Shown: positions 9,671-19,646, counted from the first letter of the stretch. The stretch: 64,000 bases of DNA from Streptomyces sp. NBC_00683 (GCF_036226745.1 NZ_CP109013.1:3720001-3784000), one strand, 5' to 3'. Notes: generated from the sequence alone by a model not told the origin. Numbers and translations: made by a program.

Positions 9671-10207
9671 TCAGTAACGCAGTTCCGCGGTGACCAGGCA
9701 GCGCTTCACCCGGGAGACGGTCCGCGGGCTGTCCATGCGGACCGCCAGCGTCTGCGCCTGGTCGTAGTCGAGTTCGACCGTGGTCTCACCGGTGTCCACG
9801 GTGTTGCCGCTCGCGTCGAGGAACGTCACATCGACGTCGTACGTGTGTGTGCCCGTCGCCGTCGACCGGATCTGGACCGTCGACGTGGTGACCGCCTTGC
9901 GCTTGCCCTTGCGGGGCTGGGCGCAGCGGACGACCCGGACGTCGGGGGCGTCCGTCGCGGTCGCGGTGGGGGTCGGCGTGGAGTAGGTGGAGCCGCCGGA
10001 CGAACTACTCGACGAGCTGTCGTAGTCGTCGTCGTAGTCGTGATAACCGCCGTTGCTCTTCTTCGAGTTGGAGCATCCGCCGCCCGAGCTGCTGCTCTTG
10101 CTGCGGCTCTTGCCGCCCTTGCCGCCGCTGCTGGAGGTGGAGAATCCGGTGAGTGCGAGCACCACCACGACCAGTACCGCCGCGAACCTCATACGTCGCC
10201 GCATCAT
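9671..10207 (-). CDS. Secreted serine-rich hypothetical protein
   Basis: About 178 residues from the paired ATGs at 10207/10204, which have AAGGGGGG upstream; longer in-frame extensions lack this. It has a signal peptide (MRRRMRFAAVLVVVVLALTG), a 60-residue low-complexity stretch of Ser, Gly, Lys, Asp and Tyr, then a small beta-rich C-terminal domain (TYDVDVTFLDASGNTV...) with two cysteines, resembling FxLD/DUF-type extracellular folds. The expected lipobox cysteine after LTG is phenylalanine, so it is probably cleaved and released. No function assigned. Confidence 0.75.
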   Translation of the reverse strand: MMRRRMRFAAVLVVVVLALTGFSTSSSGGKGGKSRSKSSSSGGGCSNSKKSNGGYHDYDDDYDSSSSSSSGGSTYSTPTPTATATDAPDVRVVRCAQPRKGKRKAVTTSTVQIRSTATGTHTYDVDVTFLDASGNTVDTGETTVELDYDQAQTLAVRMDSPRTVSRVKRCLVTAELRY

Positions 10208-10423
10208 CGATGCAGCCCCCCTTTGTTTGTTGTCGGCCGTCCGGACGCCGCACAGCCGCGCGACACCGTAACGCACAGCATTCCCGCCGCGGACCCGCAG
10301 TCCAGTCATGGCCCTGTCACGGTCTGGCAATGGTCTCCGATGGCACGGGTGAGAGGCCGGGCGTAGCGTCGAGGCCGAGAGCGGTGTGGTTGTGTGCCTG
10401 CGCACAGGCCCGGGAGGCTGACG

Positions 10424-11080
10424 ATGATCCGCAATGTTCTCGGCTCCGTCCTTGCTCTCCTAGGAGCGGCGGCCGCCGTCCAGAGCCCCTTCCAGAGCTG
10501 GTACGACGGCCGCCTCGGCCGGGACTACCGCGTCCAGGACCTGTTCGACGGCATCAGCACCACCTCGTCGGCCGTGCTCGGTTCGATCCTGCTGCCGTTC
10601 CTCTTCGCCGCCCTGGTGACCGTGGTGGGCGTGGTGCTCCGCTCACGCTGGGTGGTGGCCGTGGCGGGCCTGATCGTCCTCGGCTTCACCGTGCTGTGGA
10701 TGGTCCGCCTGGGGCAGGCGACGGGCAGCCTGACCGTGGGCGGCGACGGGTCCGTGCTGCGGATGGGGGTGGCACAGGCGGCCGCGGGCGGTGTGCTGCT
10801 CCTGCTGGGCGCCCTCGTGATGTCGGGGCGGCGGCGGGAGGTACGGGCACCGCGTGAGGACCTCGACCCGTATCCCGTACCGCCGGACGACCATCCGGAC
10901 ACCTGGCCTCCGACGCAGGAGCCGGGGATGTCGGCGCAGACGACGCCGTGGCCGGAGCCGGAGGCGCACCCGTACACGGGGCCGGGGACCGGCCAGCACC
11001 GGGGCCGGTCCGACGAGGACACCGCCCCGTACCCGGTCCAGGACGAGGACGACGGCCGCTACCCCCCGCCCCGCCCGTGA
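10424..11080 (+). CDS. Small integral membrane protein with acidic/proline-rich tail
   Basis: 218 residues from the ATG at 10424 (GGGAGG upstream). Four hydrophobic segments are visible at about 1-20, 48-70, 77-97 and 110-130, followed by an 80-residue hydrophilic tail rich in Pro, Asp, Glu and Tyr. Unrecognised family. It is divergent from the secreted protein to its left and convergent with afsK to its right, so it is probably its own unit. Confidence 0.75.
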   Translation: MIRNVLGSVLALLGAAAAVQSPFQSWYDGRLGRDYRVQDLFDGISTTSSAVLGSILLPFLFAALVTVVGVVLRSRWVVAVAGLIVLGFTVLWMVRLGQATGSLTVGGDGSVLRMGVAQAAAGGVLLLLGALVMSGRRREVRAPREDLDPYPVPPDDHPDTWPPTQEPGMSAQTTPWPEPEAHPYTGPGTGQHRGRSDEDTAPYPVQDEDDGRYPPPRP

Positions 11081-11102
11081 GACGCCCGTGCGGCGTGCCG
11101 GG

Positions 11103-13490
11103 TTACGTCCGTGCCGCCCGGCTCCCCGTCCCCGTTCCCTTCAGCGCGTCCAGTGCGTACACGCACCGGTCCTTGCTGCAGGCGTAGACGACACCCGCCT
11201 GCGCGACCGGTGAGCCCGTGATCTCGCCGCCCGTGGCGAGCTTCCAGCGCAGCTGGCCGCCTGCCGCGTCCAGTGTGTAGAGCACGTGGTCCGCCGAGCC
11301 GAAGTGGACCCGGCCGTCCGCGACCACCGGGGCGCCGACCACGTCGCCGCCCGCCGCGAACCGCCACTTGGGCGTGCCGGTCACCGCGTCCAGCGTGTAC
11401 AGCGCGCTACCGCTGCCGACGTGCACGTTCCCCGCCGTGACCAGCACGGGTTCGATCGACTGCCGGGCCTCCGTCGCGATCCGCCACCGGTCCTTGCCGG
11501 TGGAGGCGTCCAGCGCGTACACGGTGCCGAGGTAGTCGGCGAGGTACACCCCGCCCCCGGTGACCGCGGGTCCGGGCGCGAAGGCGGGCGGTGACAGGAA
11601 GGCGGCCGGCGACTCGAAGTGCCAGCGCACCCGGCCCGAGACCGTGTCCACGGCCAGCACCCGGGTTCCCGCGGCGACGTACACGAAGCCGTCCGGCGCC
11701 GGGGTCACCCGTACGGGCACACCGCCGCAGGAGGCCGCGTCGCCGATGGGGTAGGACCACCGCTCCGTGCCGGTCCGGGCGTCGACGGCCCGCAGCCGCG
11801 CGTCCTGCCAGAGGTAGACCGTCCCGTCGTGGATCACCGGCCCGGCCTCGGGCGTCTCGAAGTCGCTCTGGACGCCCCGGGCCTCCCACAGCTTCTCGCC
11901 GCTGGACGCCTCCCACGCCTGTACGCCACCCCCGCGCGTCCCGGTCAGGACCGTGCCGCGGTCGGCCTTCAGCGAGTACACCCACGCGTCCGTCTGCAGC
12001 CGCCACCGCTCGGCGCCGGTCGCCGCGTCCAGCGCGTACAGGGACGGGCCGTCCGAGGCATGGATCCTGCCCCCGTCGACGGCCATCGCCCAGGCCACGT
12101 CCCGCGTCTTGAACTGGCGGCGCCCGTTGCCCACATCCAGCGCGTGGACCTCGAAGGACGTCACGTACAGCAGATCGCCGACCACGACGGGTGTGCCCCA
12201 CACATCGTTCGACATGCGGAAACGCCACGGCCGCCAGCGGTCCGGCGCCGCGTCCGGGGCGGGCGAGGGGGCGGGCACCGGGGCCGTGGGGGCGGCCCCG
12301 CCGGCCGCGCCGTTCAGCCCTGCGGGCGGGCGCACCCAGCCGGTCGCCGGGTCCGCGTGCGCGGCGGCCGCGCCCCGTACGTCCACCGGGCGCGGGCCCG
12401 GACCGATCGGCACCTGCGCGCCGGGCAGCCGCACCGGGCCGCCGTCGGGCGCGGGTGCCCCCACCCGCGACGGCGCGGGCGCGGTGCGTACGTCGCCGCC
12501 CGCGCGCCAGGCACCGTCCCAGTCGGCACCCGGGGGCGGCGGGCCGGGCTGCTGGGGCGGCGCGACCACGGGCGCGGGCACGGCGGCGGTGCGGCCGCCG
12601 CCCCTGCGCTGCTCGATCATCGCGGTCGCCCGGGGTGGCAGCCACGCCGACGCCGTACCGCTGTCGTCACTGCCGGAGGCGAACAGGTGCGGGGCCAGCT
12701 GGGCCTGCAGATCGGCCGGGCTGGGCCGCCGCGTCGCGTCCATCTGCATGCAGGACTCGATCAGCGGACGCAGGTCGTCGGGCAGCCCCTCCGTGTCGGG
12801 CCCCTCCCGCAACAGCATGAACACGGTCTCGACGGGATTCGCCCCGTGGAAGGGCGCATGTCCCGTCGCCGCGAAGACCAGGGTCGAGCCGAGCGAGAAC
12901 ACATCGCTCGCCCCCGTCACGCTCCGCGAGTCGCGGGCCTGTTCCGGAGACATGTACGCGGGAGTGCCCACCGCGACGTTGGTCATGGTCAGCCGGGTGT
13001 TGGAGACCCCGGACGCGATACCGAAGTCGATCACCCGCGGCCCGTCCTCGACCACGAGCACGTTGGACGGCTTCAGGTCGCGGTGGACCAGTCCGGCCCC
13101 GTGGATCGACTGCAGGGCCTCCGCGATGCCCGCGGCCAGCCACCGCACGGCCTGCGTCGGCATCGGCCCGCACTCACTCACTATCTCCTCGAGCGAGGGG
13201 GCGGGGACGTAGGCGGTGGCCAGCCACGGCACCGCCGCACGCGGATCGGCGTCGACGACGGCGGCGGTGTAGAAGCCGCTCACCGCGCGGGCGGCCTCCA
13301 CCTCGCGCGTGAAACGGACCCGGAACAGCTGGTCCTCGGCCAATTCCGTGCGTACCGTCTTGATCGCCACCCGCCGGCCCGACGCCGAGCGCGCGAGATA
13401 GACCAGCCCCATGCCGCCGGCCCCGAGTCGTCCCAGCACCTCGAACGGGCCGATCCGCCTCGGGTCATGCTGCGTCAGCTGCTCCACCAC
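11103..13490 (-). CDS. afsK: AfsK Ser/Thr kinase with PQQ-type beta-propeller
   Basis: 795 residues from the GTG at 13490 (GGAGG 10 bp upstream); this start reproduces the [15 protein letters not shown] beginning I recall for S. coelicolor AfsK. Kinase domain about 10-275: [20 protein letters not shown] lysine, HRDLKPSN near 135, DFG near 153. A Pro/Ala/Gly-rich linker follows, then from about 440 seven or so PQQ-like blades ([18 protein letters not shown] and similar). Known role: phosphorylates AfsR and also the polarisome protein DivIVA. It faces away from afsR/afsS and has its own upstream region. Confidence 0.93.
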   Translation of the reverse strand: MVEQLTQHDPRRIGPFEVLGRLGAGGMGLVYLARSASGRRVAIKTVRTELAEDQLFRVRFTREVEAARAVSGFYTAAVVDADPRAAVPWLATAYVPAPSLEEIVSECGPMPTQAVRWLAAGIAEALQSIHGAGLVHRDLKPSNVLVVEDGPRVIDFGIASGVSNTRLTMTNVAVGTPAYMSPEQARDSRSVTGASDVFSLGSTLVFAATGHAPFHGANPVETVFMLLREGPDTEGLPDDLRPLIESCMQMDATRRPSPADLQAQLAPHLFASGSDDSGTASAWLPPRATAMIEQRRGGGRTAAVPAPVVAPPQQPGPPPPGADWDGAWRAGGDVRTAPAPSRVGAPAPDGGPVRLPGAQVPIGPGPRPVDVRGAAAAHADPATGWVRPPAGLNGAAGGAAPTAPVPAPSPAPDAAPDRWRPWRFRMSNDVWGTPVVVGDLLYVTSFEVHALDVGNGRRQFKTRDVAWAMAVDGGRIHASDGPSLYALDAATGAERWRLQTDAWVYSLKADRGTVLTGTRGGGVQAWEASSGEKLWEARGVQSDFETPEAGPVIHDGTVYLWQDARLRAVDARTGTERWSYPIGDAASCGGVPVRVTPAPDGFVYVAAGTRVLAVDTVSGRVRWHFESPAAFLSPPAFAPGPAVTGGGVYLADYLGTVYALDASTGKDRWRIATEARQSIEPVLVTAGNVHVGSGSALYTLDAVTGTPKWRFAAGGDVVGAPVVADGRVHFGSADHVLYTLDAAGGQLRWKLATGGEITGSPVAQAGVVYACSKDRCVYALDALKGTGTGSRAART

Positions 13491-13684
13491 TTGCCTGCCA
13501 CCTCCCCGTACGGACCTCAGGAACAGAAGCCCGCGAAATCCCGCCCTGTGCAGCGTCTCACCACTGGGCACCACCTGGCGGTGCGCACCCTGATTCTTCC
13601 TGGCTCAGGCCCCGGTTGCGAACCCGGGGGCGGATCGGGGTGTCTTGTGGCACTCCACCCCTTTCAGGACAGCCGCGGCAACAG

Positions 13685-14494
13685 CTACGGCAACAGCTCG
13701 GTCGGCTGCAGTACGGCGAAAGCGGCGCCCTGGTCGTCCTGGAGGACCGCCATGCGCCCGTACGGAATGTCGAAGGGGGGAGCCGAGATCCGGCCACCCA
13801 GGCGGGTGGCGGTCTCGACCGTACGGACACAGTCGGCTACGGCGAAGTAGTTGAGGAAGTAACTGGGCATCATCTCGGGGAACGCGTCCGTGATGACGCT
13901 CCGTCCGCCGATCGCGGTGCCCGGCCCAGGATCACTGCCGGCCGGGGACCACATGCGGAAGTCCGTACCGAGCACATCGCTGTCGCCGCCCCCGCCCTCG
14001 GGCTCGTCGAGGGCCGTGCCCTGGAAGCCGAAGACCTCCTCGTAGAAGGCGTCCACACGCTCCGGCTGCCGGGTGTAGACCTCGGTCCAGCAGAAGGACC
14101 CCGGCTCGTTCTGCTTCTCGAAGCCGGCCCTGTCCCCCGCCTGCCACAGCCCGAAGACCCCGCCGCCGGGATCGGCCGCCTGGGCGAGGACACCGGCCCG
14201 GCCCGCCCGGACGGGTTCGGTGATCACCTGGCCGCCCGCCTCACGGATCCCGGCGACGGTGGCGAGGATGTCGTCGGTGGCGAAGTAGACGCCCCAGGCG
14301 GTCGGCATGCGGCCGTCCTGTTTGGCGGCGAGTGCGGCGACGAGCTTGCCGTCGCTGAAGGCGTCGGCGAAGGGCATGCCGTCACCCGCCCGGAAGGTCC
14401 AGCCGAAGAGCCCGCCGTAGAAGCGCTTGCCGGCTTCGAGGTCGGAGAGCTGCACATCCACCCAGCACGGCGCCGACTGCGCGAATACGGCCAT
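13685..14494 (-). CDS. Two-domain VOC (glyoxalase/bleomycin-resistance fold) protein
   Basis: 269 residues from the ATG at 14494 (GGAAGGA upstream; the longer frame is unsupported). Two tandem VOC modules: first CWVDVQLSDLEAGKRFYGGLFGW, second GSFCWTEVYTRQPERVDAFYEEVFGF. This is the CFP30B-like double-VOC layout common in actinobacteria. Such proteins bind metals or small hydrophobic ligands; no substrate can be inferred. Upstream lies the 377-bp gene-free stretch with DnaA-box-like repeats. Confidence 0.85.
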   Translation of the reverse strand: MAVFAQSAPCWVDVQLSDLEAGKRFYGGLFGWTFRAGDGMPFADAFSDGKLVAALAAKQDGRMPTAWGVYFATDDILATVAGIREAGGQVITEPVRAGRAGVLAQAADPGGGVFGLWQAGDRAGFEKQNEPGSFCWTEVYTRQPERVDAFYEEVFGFQGTALDEPEGGGGDSDVLGTDFRMWSPAGSDPGPGTAIGGRSVITDAFPEMMPSYFLNYFAVADCVRTVETATRLGGRISAPPFDIPYGRMAVLQDDQGAAFAVLQPTELLP

Positions 14495-14626
14495 GGGCCC
14501 GGGTCCTTCCGTAGCGGTGACGCCCGTCACAGTCAACGTAACGTCGGGTGCCGCGTGGCGCGCCCCGAGCATCCCGACGCGCCTAAATAGAACATTCGCC
14601 CGAATCGTGAAGGTTCTGCGCCCCTC

Positions 14627-14671
14627 GTGGACGAAAGTTGTCCACCGAAGTTATCCACAGGCTGTTGATAA
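14627..14671 (+). repeat. Cluster of DnaA-box-like 9-mers
   Basis: Within 45 bp: GTGGAC and GTCCAC form an inverted pair around a 7-bp spacer (14627-14632, 14640-14645); TTGTCCACC (14638-14646) is 8/9 to the Streptomyces box TTGTCCACA; TTATCCACA (14651-14659) is an exact E. coli-type box; and TGTTGATAA (14663-14671) is TTATCAACA on the other strand. The site lies in the gap 14495-14871 between the VOC gene and the TetR gene, where I see no coding region. DnaA binding is inference. Confidence 0.45.
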
Positions 14672-14871
14672 GACCGTCACACCGGAAGCTCCCACCGCGC
14701 CGGCAGCTGCGGTTCACCTTCGTCCGCCGGCTCCGCACCCACCCCGGATCACCTTCCTCCGGACCGGGCCCGCCCCCGCGAAAAAGCGCCGTGCACCCCG
14801 CCGGCACTGGGGCGTTCCCCATTTGCAGTCGGTCAAATCGCGCTCCGATCACCCCTCGGTAAGCTGACGGC

Positions 14872-15519
14872 ATGACAGGACAAGTACGCACCGTCGACGG
14901 CCGCGTGGCTGGTCGGCGCGGTCAGGCGACGCGGCAGAAGCTGCTCGACTGCCTCAGCGAGATGCTCAGCTCCTCGCCGTACCGGGACGTCAAGGTCATC
15001 GACGTGGCCCGGAAGGCGGGGACTTCACCCGCGACCTTCTACCAGTATTTCCCCGACGTCGAGGGCGCCGTCCTCGAAGTCGCCGAGGAAATGGCCAAGG
15101 AGGGTGCCGGCCTGACCGAACTGGTCGCAGGCCGCTCCTGGATCGGCAAGGCCGGCTGGCAGACATCCGAAGAACTCGTCGAGGGATTCCTCGACTTCTG
15201 GCGGCGCAACGACGCGATCCTCCGCGTCGTGGACCTCGGTGCGGCCGAGGGCGACAAGCGGTTCAACAAGATCCGCATGAAGATCCTGAACTCGGTCACC
15301 AACTCCCTGACGGATTCGGTCAAGGAGCTCCAGTCCAAGGGCAAGGTCGACAAGGACGTCAGCCCCGCCGCGGTGGCGGGCTCCATGGTCGTGATGCTGG
15401 CCGCGGTCGCCTCGCACCAGAAGGGTTTCACGACCTGGGGTGTGAAGCAGGCCGAACTCCGGCCGAACCTCGCCCTGTTGGTACACCTCGGTATCACCGG
15501 CAAGAAGCCGGTCAGGTAG
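14872..15519 (+). CDS. TetR-family transcriptional regulator
   Basis: 215 residues. The N-terminal helix-turn-helix (about 18-65) has KVIDVARKAGTSPATFYQYFPD, the recognition-helix pattern of the family. The C-terminal half is helical (FLDFWRRNDAILRVVDLGAAEGDKRFNKIR) and should form the ligand and dimer domain. Ligand and targets unknown. It reads away from the VOC gene, with the DnaA-box-like cluster about 200 bp upstream. The next gene is 159 bp downstream. Confidence 0.88.
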   Translation: MTGQVRTVDGRVAGRRGQATRQKLLDCLSEMLSSSPYRDVKVIDVARKAGTSPATFYQYFPDVEGAVLEVAEEMAKEGAGLTELVAGRSWIGKAGWQTSEELVEGFLDFWRRNDAILRVVDLGAAEGDKRFNKIRMKILNSVTNSLTDSVKELQSKGKVDKDVSPAAVAGSMVVMLAAVASHQKGFTTWGVKQAELRPNLALLVHLGITGKKPVR

Positions 15520-15678
15520 GCGCCGGCCAGGACCCCCCACACACGCCGGGCACCCGCGGCCACCCCGCGGCGCCCCCCGTCCTGTCTCACCGACGGCGGA
15601 CCACTCCCCACGTGGTCCGCCGTCGGCGTTCCCGCACCCCACTGGGCGAACGGCCCCGCAAAGCTGTGGAATGGATCC

Positions 15679-16347
15679 ATGAGCGATGCACAGAAGGCCT
15701 TCCGCGACCTGCTCCACGCCCAGCGCGTCTGGGACGTCACCCTCCCCCGCTTCGACCCGTCCACCGCACCCGCCGACCCCCTCACCCTCTTCCACACCTG
15801 GTTCGCCGAGGCGGTGGACGCCGGACAGACGGAACCGCACACCCTGACCCTGGCGACCGTGGACGCCGAGGGAAGGCCCGACGTGCGGACGCTGATGCTG
15901 CACGACGCGGACGAGCGCGGCTGGCACTTCGCCACGCACTCCACCAGCGAGAAGGGCCGCCAGCTCGCGGCCCGCCCGCACGCGGCCCTCAACTTCTACT
16001 GGCCCGCCCAGGGGCGCCAGATCCGGGTACGGGGCACGGTCACCCCCGTGGGCCGTGCGGAGAGCCTGGCCGATCTGCACGCCCGGTCGACCGGCGCGCT
16101 GGCCGCCGCGCTGACGGGTTCGCAGAGCGAGGTGCTCGCCTCGTACGAGGAGCTCGTCCGGGCCTCCGAGGCCGCCTGGGAACGCGCCCGGGCCGAGCCC
16201 GACGCGGACGCGGAGACCTGGACGCGCTATGTGGTCGAGCCCCAGGAGGCGGAGTTCTTCCAGGGCGACGCGCAGCGGCGGCACGTACGGCTGCGCTACC
16301 GCCGCGAGGCCGGCGGCACGTGGACCCGCGAACTGCTCTGGCCGTAG
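15679..16347 (+). CDS. Pyridoxamine 5'-phosphate oxidase-family flavoprotein
   Basis: 222 residues. FMN-binding split-barrel with PNPOx hallmarks: LATVDAEGRPDVRTLMLHDADERGWHFATHSTSEKGRQLAARP and a C-terminal dimerization region ending RHVRLRYRR...WTRELLWP. It differs from the canonical pdxH at 39.2 kb: the linker is shorter and the substrate-contact residues are not clearly kept. It may act on another reduced cofactor or substrate rather than PNP/PMP. ATG at 15679 chosen because the family begins just before the helix FRDLLHAQRV. Confidence 0.8.
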   Translation: MSDAQKAFRDLLHAQRVWDVTLPRFDPSTAPADPLTLFHTWFAEAVDAGQTEPHTLTLATVDAEGRPDVRTLMLHDADERGWHFATHSTSEKGRQLAARPHAALNFYWPAQGRQIRVRGTVTPVGRAESLADLHARSTGALAAALTGSQSEVLASYEELVRASEAAWERARAEPDADAETWTRYVVEPQEAEFFQGDAQRRHVRLRYRREAGGTWTRELLWP

Positions 16348-16496
16348 TCACCGCACCGGTTCCGTGAACGCTTGTGTGCAGGCGCAGCCGAAATCAGCCC
16401 CAGAACGCACAGCAACCACGCATCCGTGATCAATTCGCAACCGATTCCGGTCTTGACCGAGACCCATCAAGTGAACGCCGGATTACGCTCCGGAAC

Positions 16497-17687
16497 ATGT
16501 CAGACAGCACATCCACCGCCGGTGGCCCCGTTCTCCCCTCCTCCATCGACCGCACCGACGACCGGCCGGTCTATGTGATCGGCGGCGGGCCGGGCGGCCT
16601 CGCCGTCGCAGCGACCCTGCGGGAACAGGGAGTACGGGCCGTGGTGCTGGAGAAGTCCGGTGCCGTCGGGGCGTCCTGGCGCCGCCACTACGACCGGCTG
16701 CACCTCCACACCACCCGGCGCTGGTCGGCTCTGCCGGGGCTGGCGATGCCGCGCCGGTTCGGGCGCTGGGTCTCGCGCGACGACGTGGTGCGCTACCTGG
16801 AGAAGTACGCCGAGCACCACGGGCTGGAGGTGGTGACGGGCGTCGAGGTGAACCGGATCGACCCGGCCGCCGACGGAACCGGCTGGCAGCTGACCGCGAC
16901 CGGCGGCCGGATGCTGACCGGACGGGCCGTCGTCGTGGCCACCGGCTTCAACCACACCCCGCGGACACCCGACTGGCCCGGCACGGACACCTTCACCGGC
17001 GAACTGACGCACGCCGCCGAGTACCGCAACCCGGCGCCGTACGCGGGCCGGGACGTCCTCGTCGTCGGCATCGGCAACACCGGGGCGGAGATCGCCGTGG
17101 ACCTCGTGGAGGGCGGCGCCTCCCGGGTACGGATCGCGGTCCGCACCACGCCGCACATCGTGCGCCGCTCGACGGCGGGCTGGCCGGCGCAGGCGACCGC
17201 CGTCCTGGTCCGCAGACTGCCGGTCCGCCTGGTCGACCGCGCCGGTGGCCTGCTGTCCCGCATCTCCGTCCCCGACCTCTCCGGGCAGGGACTGCCCCGA
17301 CCGGAAACGGGCCTGTACTCCCGGGTCAAGGAGGGCGCGATCCCGGTCCAGGACGTCGGCCTGATCGACGCGGTGAAGCGCGGCCGGGTGGTCCCCGTGG
17401 CGGCCGTCGAGTCCTTCGACGAGAACACGGTGGTGCTGGCCGACGGAACCCGGATCACCCCGGACGCGGTGATCTCGGCGACCGGGTACCGGCGGGCCCT
17501 GGAGGACCTGGTGGGCCACCTCGGCGTACTGGACGCCCGCGGCCGCCCCGTGGTCCACGGCGCCCACAGCCCGCGACAGGCACCCGGCCTCTACTTCACC
17601 GGGTTCACCAATCCGATCAGCGGGAACCTCCGCGAAATGGCCCTGGACGCCCGGAAGATCGCCGGACGGCTGGCCCGCAGTCGCTGA
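16497..17687 (+). CDS. FAD-dependent monooxygenase (CzcO/FMO-like)
   Basis: 396 residues from the ATG at 16497; no strong Shine-Dalgarno. Two Rossmann motifs are present: GGGPGGLAVAATLREQG near residue 25 for FAD and GIGNTGAEIAVDL near 186 for NADPH. Between them is a CzcO-type aromatic stretch, YDRLHLHTTRRWSALPG. It probably hydroxylates or Baeyer-Villiger oxidizes a small molecule; substrate unknown. Convergent with the MFS transporter, 45 bp stop to stop. Confidence 0.88.
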   Translation: MSDSTSTAGGPVLPSSIDRTDDRPVYVIGGGPGGLAVAATLREQGVRAVVLEKSGAVGASWRRHYDRLHLHTTRRWSALPGLAMPRRFGRWVSRDDVVRYLEKYAEHHGLEVVTGVEVNRIDPAADGTGWQLTATGGRMLTGRAVVVATGFNHTPRTPDWPGTDTFTGELTHAAEYRNPAPYAGRDVLVVGIGNTGAEIAVDLVEGGASRVRIAVRTTPHIVRRSTAGWPAQATAVLVRRLPVRLVDRAGGLLSRISVPDLSGQGLPRPETGLYSRVKEGAIPVQDVGLIDAVKRGRVVPVAAVESFDENTVVLADGTRITPDAVISATGYRRALEDLVGHLGVLDARGRPVVHGAHSPRQAPGLYFTGFTNPISGNLREMALDARKIAGRLARSR

Positions 17688-17732
17688 CCCGGGCAGCCGC
17701 TCGCGCGGCGGGGCCTGCCACGGGCTCCCGCC

Positions 17733-19070
17733 TCAGCCGACGGCCGCGTCCTTCAGCGCGCCGTCGGCAGGCTTCCGCCGGATCACCAGCGCCATCAGGG
17801 CGGCCGACGCGCACAGTGCCCCCGACGCGTACCAGACCACGTCGTACGAACCGAACACATCACGTGCGACGCCGCCCAGGAACGCGACCAGGGCCGCGCC
17901 CACCTGGTGCGAGGCCAGCACCCAGCCGAAGACGATCGCGCTGTCCTCGCCGTAGTGCTCGCGGCACAGGGCCAGGGTCGGCGGGACCGTGGCGACCCAG
18001 TCCAGACCGTAGAAGATGATGAAGAACAGCATCGACGGGTGCACGGCCGGTGCCATCAGCATCGGCAGGAACAGCAGCGAGATGCCCCGCAGCGCGTAGT
18101 AGACGGCCAGCAGCCTGCGGGCGTCGAAGCGGTCCGTGAGCCAGCCGCTGAATACCGTGCCGATGATGTCGAAGATCCCGATGACCGCCAACAGCGAGGC
18201 CGCCGCGGTGATCTCCATGCCGTGGTCGTGGGCCGAGGGCACGAAGTGGGTGCGGATCAGGCCGTTGGTGGAGGCGCCGCAGATGGCGAACGAGCCGGCC
18301 AGCAGCCAGAACGGCCCCGTGCGGGCCGCGTCGAGCAGGACCCGTACGGTACGGGTCGCCGCGCCCACCGCGGGAGCCGGCTTCTCCACGTACGGACCGC
18401 CGTACGGAGCGAGCCCCACGTCGGCCGGGTGGTCCCGCATCAGGAGCCAGACGAACGGGACGACGACGAGCGCGGCGAGGGCGACCGTCACCGAGGCCGG
18501 CCGCCAGCCGTGCTCGTCGACGATCCAGGCGCACAGGGGGAGGAAGACCAGCTGGCCGGAGGCGCCGGCCGCGGTGAGGATGCCGGTGACCAGACCCCGG
18601 CGGGCGACGAACCAGCGGTTGGTGACGGTGGCCGAGAAGGCCATGGCCATCGAGCCGGTACCCAGGCCGACGAGCAGGCCCCAGTAGATCATCAGCTGCC
18701 AGGACGCCGTCATCCAGACGCTCGCCAGCGCCCCGGCGGCCACCGCGCTCAGCGCGACCACCACGACCCTGCGGATGCCGAACCGGTCCATGAGTGCGGC
18801 GGCGAACGGCGCGGTGAGCCCGTACAGCGCCATGTCGATCGAGACGGCAAGGCCGATCTCCCCGCGCGACCAGCCGAACTCCGTGTGGAGGGGGTCGATG
18901 AGGAGGCCGGGGAGGGAGTTGAAGGCGGCCCCGCCGATGATCGTCACGAAGGTGACGGCGGCCACGATCCATGCCCGGTGGATGCGCGGGCGGGAGGAAC
19001 GGCGGGGTGCGTCGGCGGGAGTGGTCCGACGGTCGTCGTCCCTGGCGGCGCTTTCGGTTGTCTGTGTCAC
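17733..19070 (-). CDS. MFS transporter
   Basis: About 445 residues if translation starts at the GTG at 19070 (VTQTTESAARDD); the start is uncertain because no good ribosome site is seen and a longer frame is open to 19142. Twelve hydrophobic segments are visible, with MFS loop motifs DRFGIRRVV after TM2-3 and DRFDARRLL in the second half. The overall pattern resembles oxalate/formate-antiporter-like MFS proteins. Substrate unknown. The N terminus is a charged cytoplasmic stretch of about 30 residues. Confidence 0.87.
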   Translation of the reverse strand: MTQTTESAARDDDRRTTPADAPRRSSRPRIHRAWIVAAVTFVTIIGGAAFNSLPGLLIDPLHTEFGWSRGEIGLAVSIDMALYGLTAPFAAALMDRFGIRRVVVVALSAVAAGALASVWMTASWQLMIYWGLLVGLGTGSMAMAFSATVTNRWFVARRGLVTGILTAAGASGQLVFLPLCAWIVDEHGWRPASVTVALAALVVVPFVWLLMRDHPADVGLAPYGGPYVEKPAPAVGAATRTVRVLLDAARTGPFWLLAGSFAICGASTNGLIRTHFVPSAHDHGMEITAAASLLAVIGIFDIIGTVFSGWLTDRFDARRLLAVYYALRGISLLFLPMLMAPAVHPSMLFFIIFYGLDWVATVPPTLALCREHYGEDSAIVFGWVLASHQVGAALVAFLGGVARDVFGSYDVVWYASGALCASAALMALVIRRKPADGALKDAAVG

Positions 19071-19170
19071 GCAGCCAGCATCCGGGGGCCGCGCCCCCCG
19101 TACGAGTGGCTGGACAGACACCCTTCGCAGGGATCGGGCCACCGGGGATCGGGCCGCCCACTCCGTACGG

Positions 19171-19605
19171 TCAGGCGCCGGACCTGTTCCGGTACACGGT
19201 GTGCACGGCCCAGGCCAGGGCGGCTCCCACCACGTACCAGAACAGGTCGGGGGCGTTGAACGTCGAGCCGAGCACCAGCCGGGCCACCGTGCTCCGCCCG
19301 GACAGCTGGGCCGGGACCCCCGTCAACTGCGCCGCTTCGACCGCCCAGCTGAACGCGAGGGCCGACCCCGCAGCCGTCAGCGGCCGCACCCTGGGCACGA
19401 GGAACAGGACGAGGGCGTGGATCAGTACGGTGTAGAGCGCGTCCCCCGCGTACTTCGCGAGCTCACCGCCCGCCACGGACCGCACGCCGAGCCCCGCCGC
19501 CACCGTCACAAGAGCTGCTGCCGCCGCCACCGCCCGGGAACCGGCCACCGAGGGAATGAATGCGGGGCCCGCCGACTTTTCCTTCACGTCGATGACACCT
19601 ATCAC
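19171..19605 (-). CDS. DUF2809-type small membrane protein
   Basis: About 144 residues from the GTG at 19605, or 138 from the GTG at 19587; longer in-frame readings overlap the divergent AraC-type gene and are rejected. Four hydrophobic helices, with VAAAAALVTVAAGLGVRS, DALYTVLIHALVLFLV, SWAVEAAQL and DLFWYVVGAALAWAVHT, the VanZ/DUF2809-like layout. Function unknown. It diverges from the GlxA-type regulator, so the two may share a control region of about 40 bp. Confidence 0.7.
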   Translation of the reverse strand: MIGVIDVKEKSAGPAFIPSVAGSRAVAAAAALVTVAAGLGVRSVAGGELAKYAGDALYTVLIHALVLFLVPRVRPLTAAGSALAFSWAVEAAQLTGVPAQLSGRSTVARLVLGSTFNAPDLFWYVVGAALAWAVHTVYRNRSGA

Positions 19606-19646
19606 CCCTAAGGTCTCAGCAAGCCGGCCGTGGGAGAGGAATCCGC

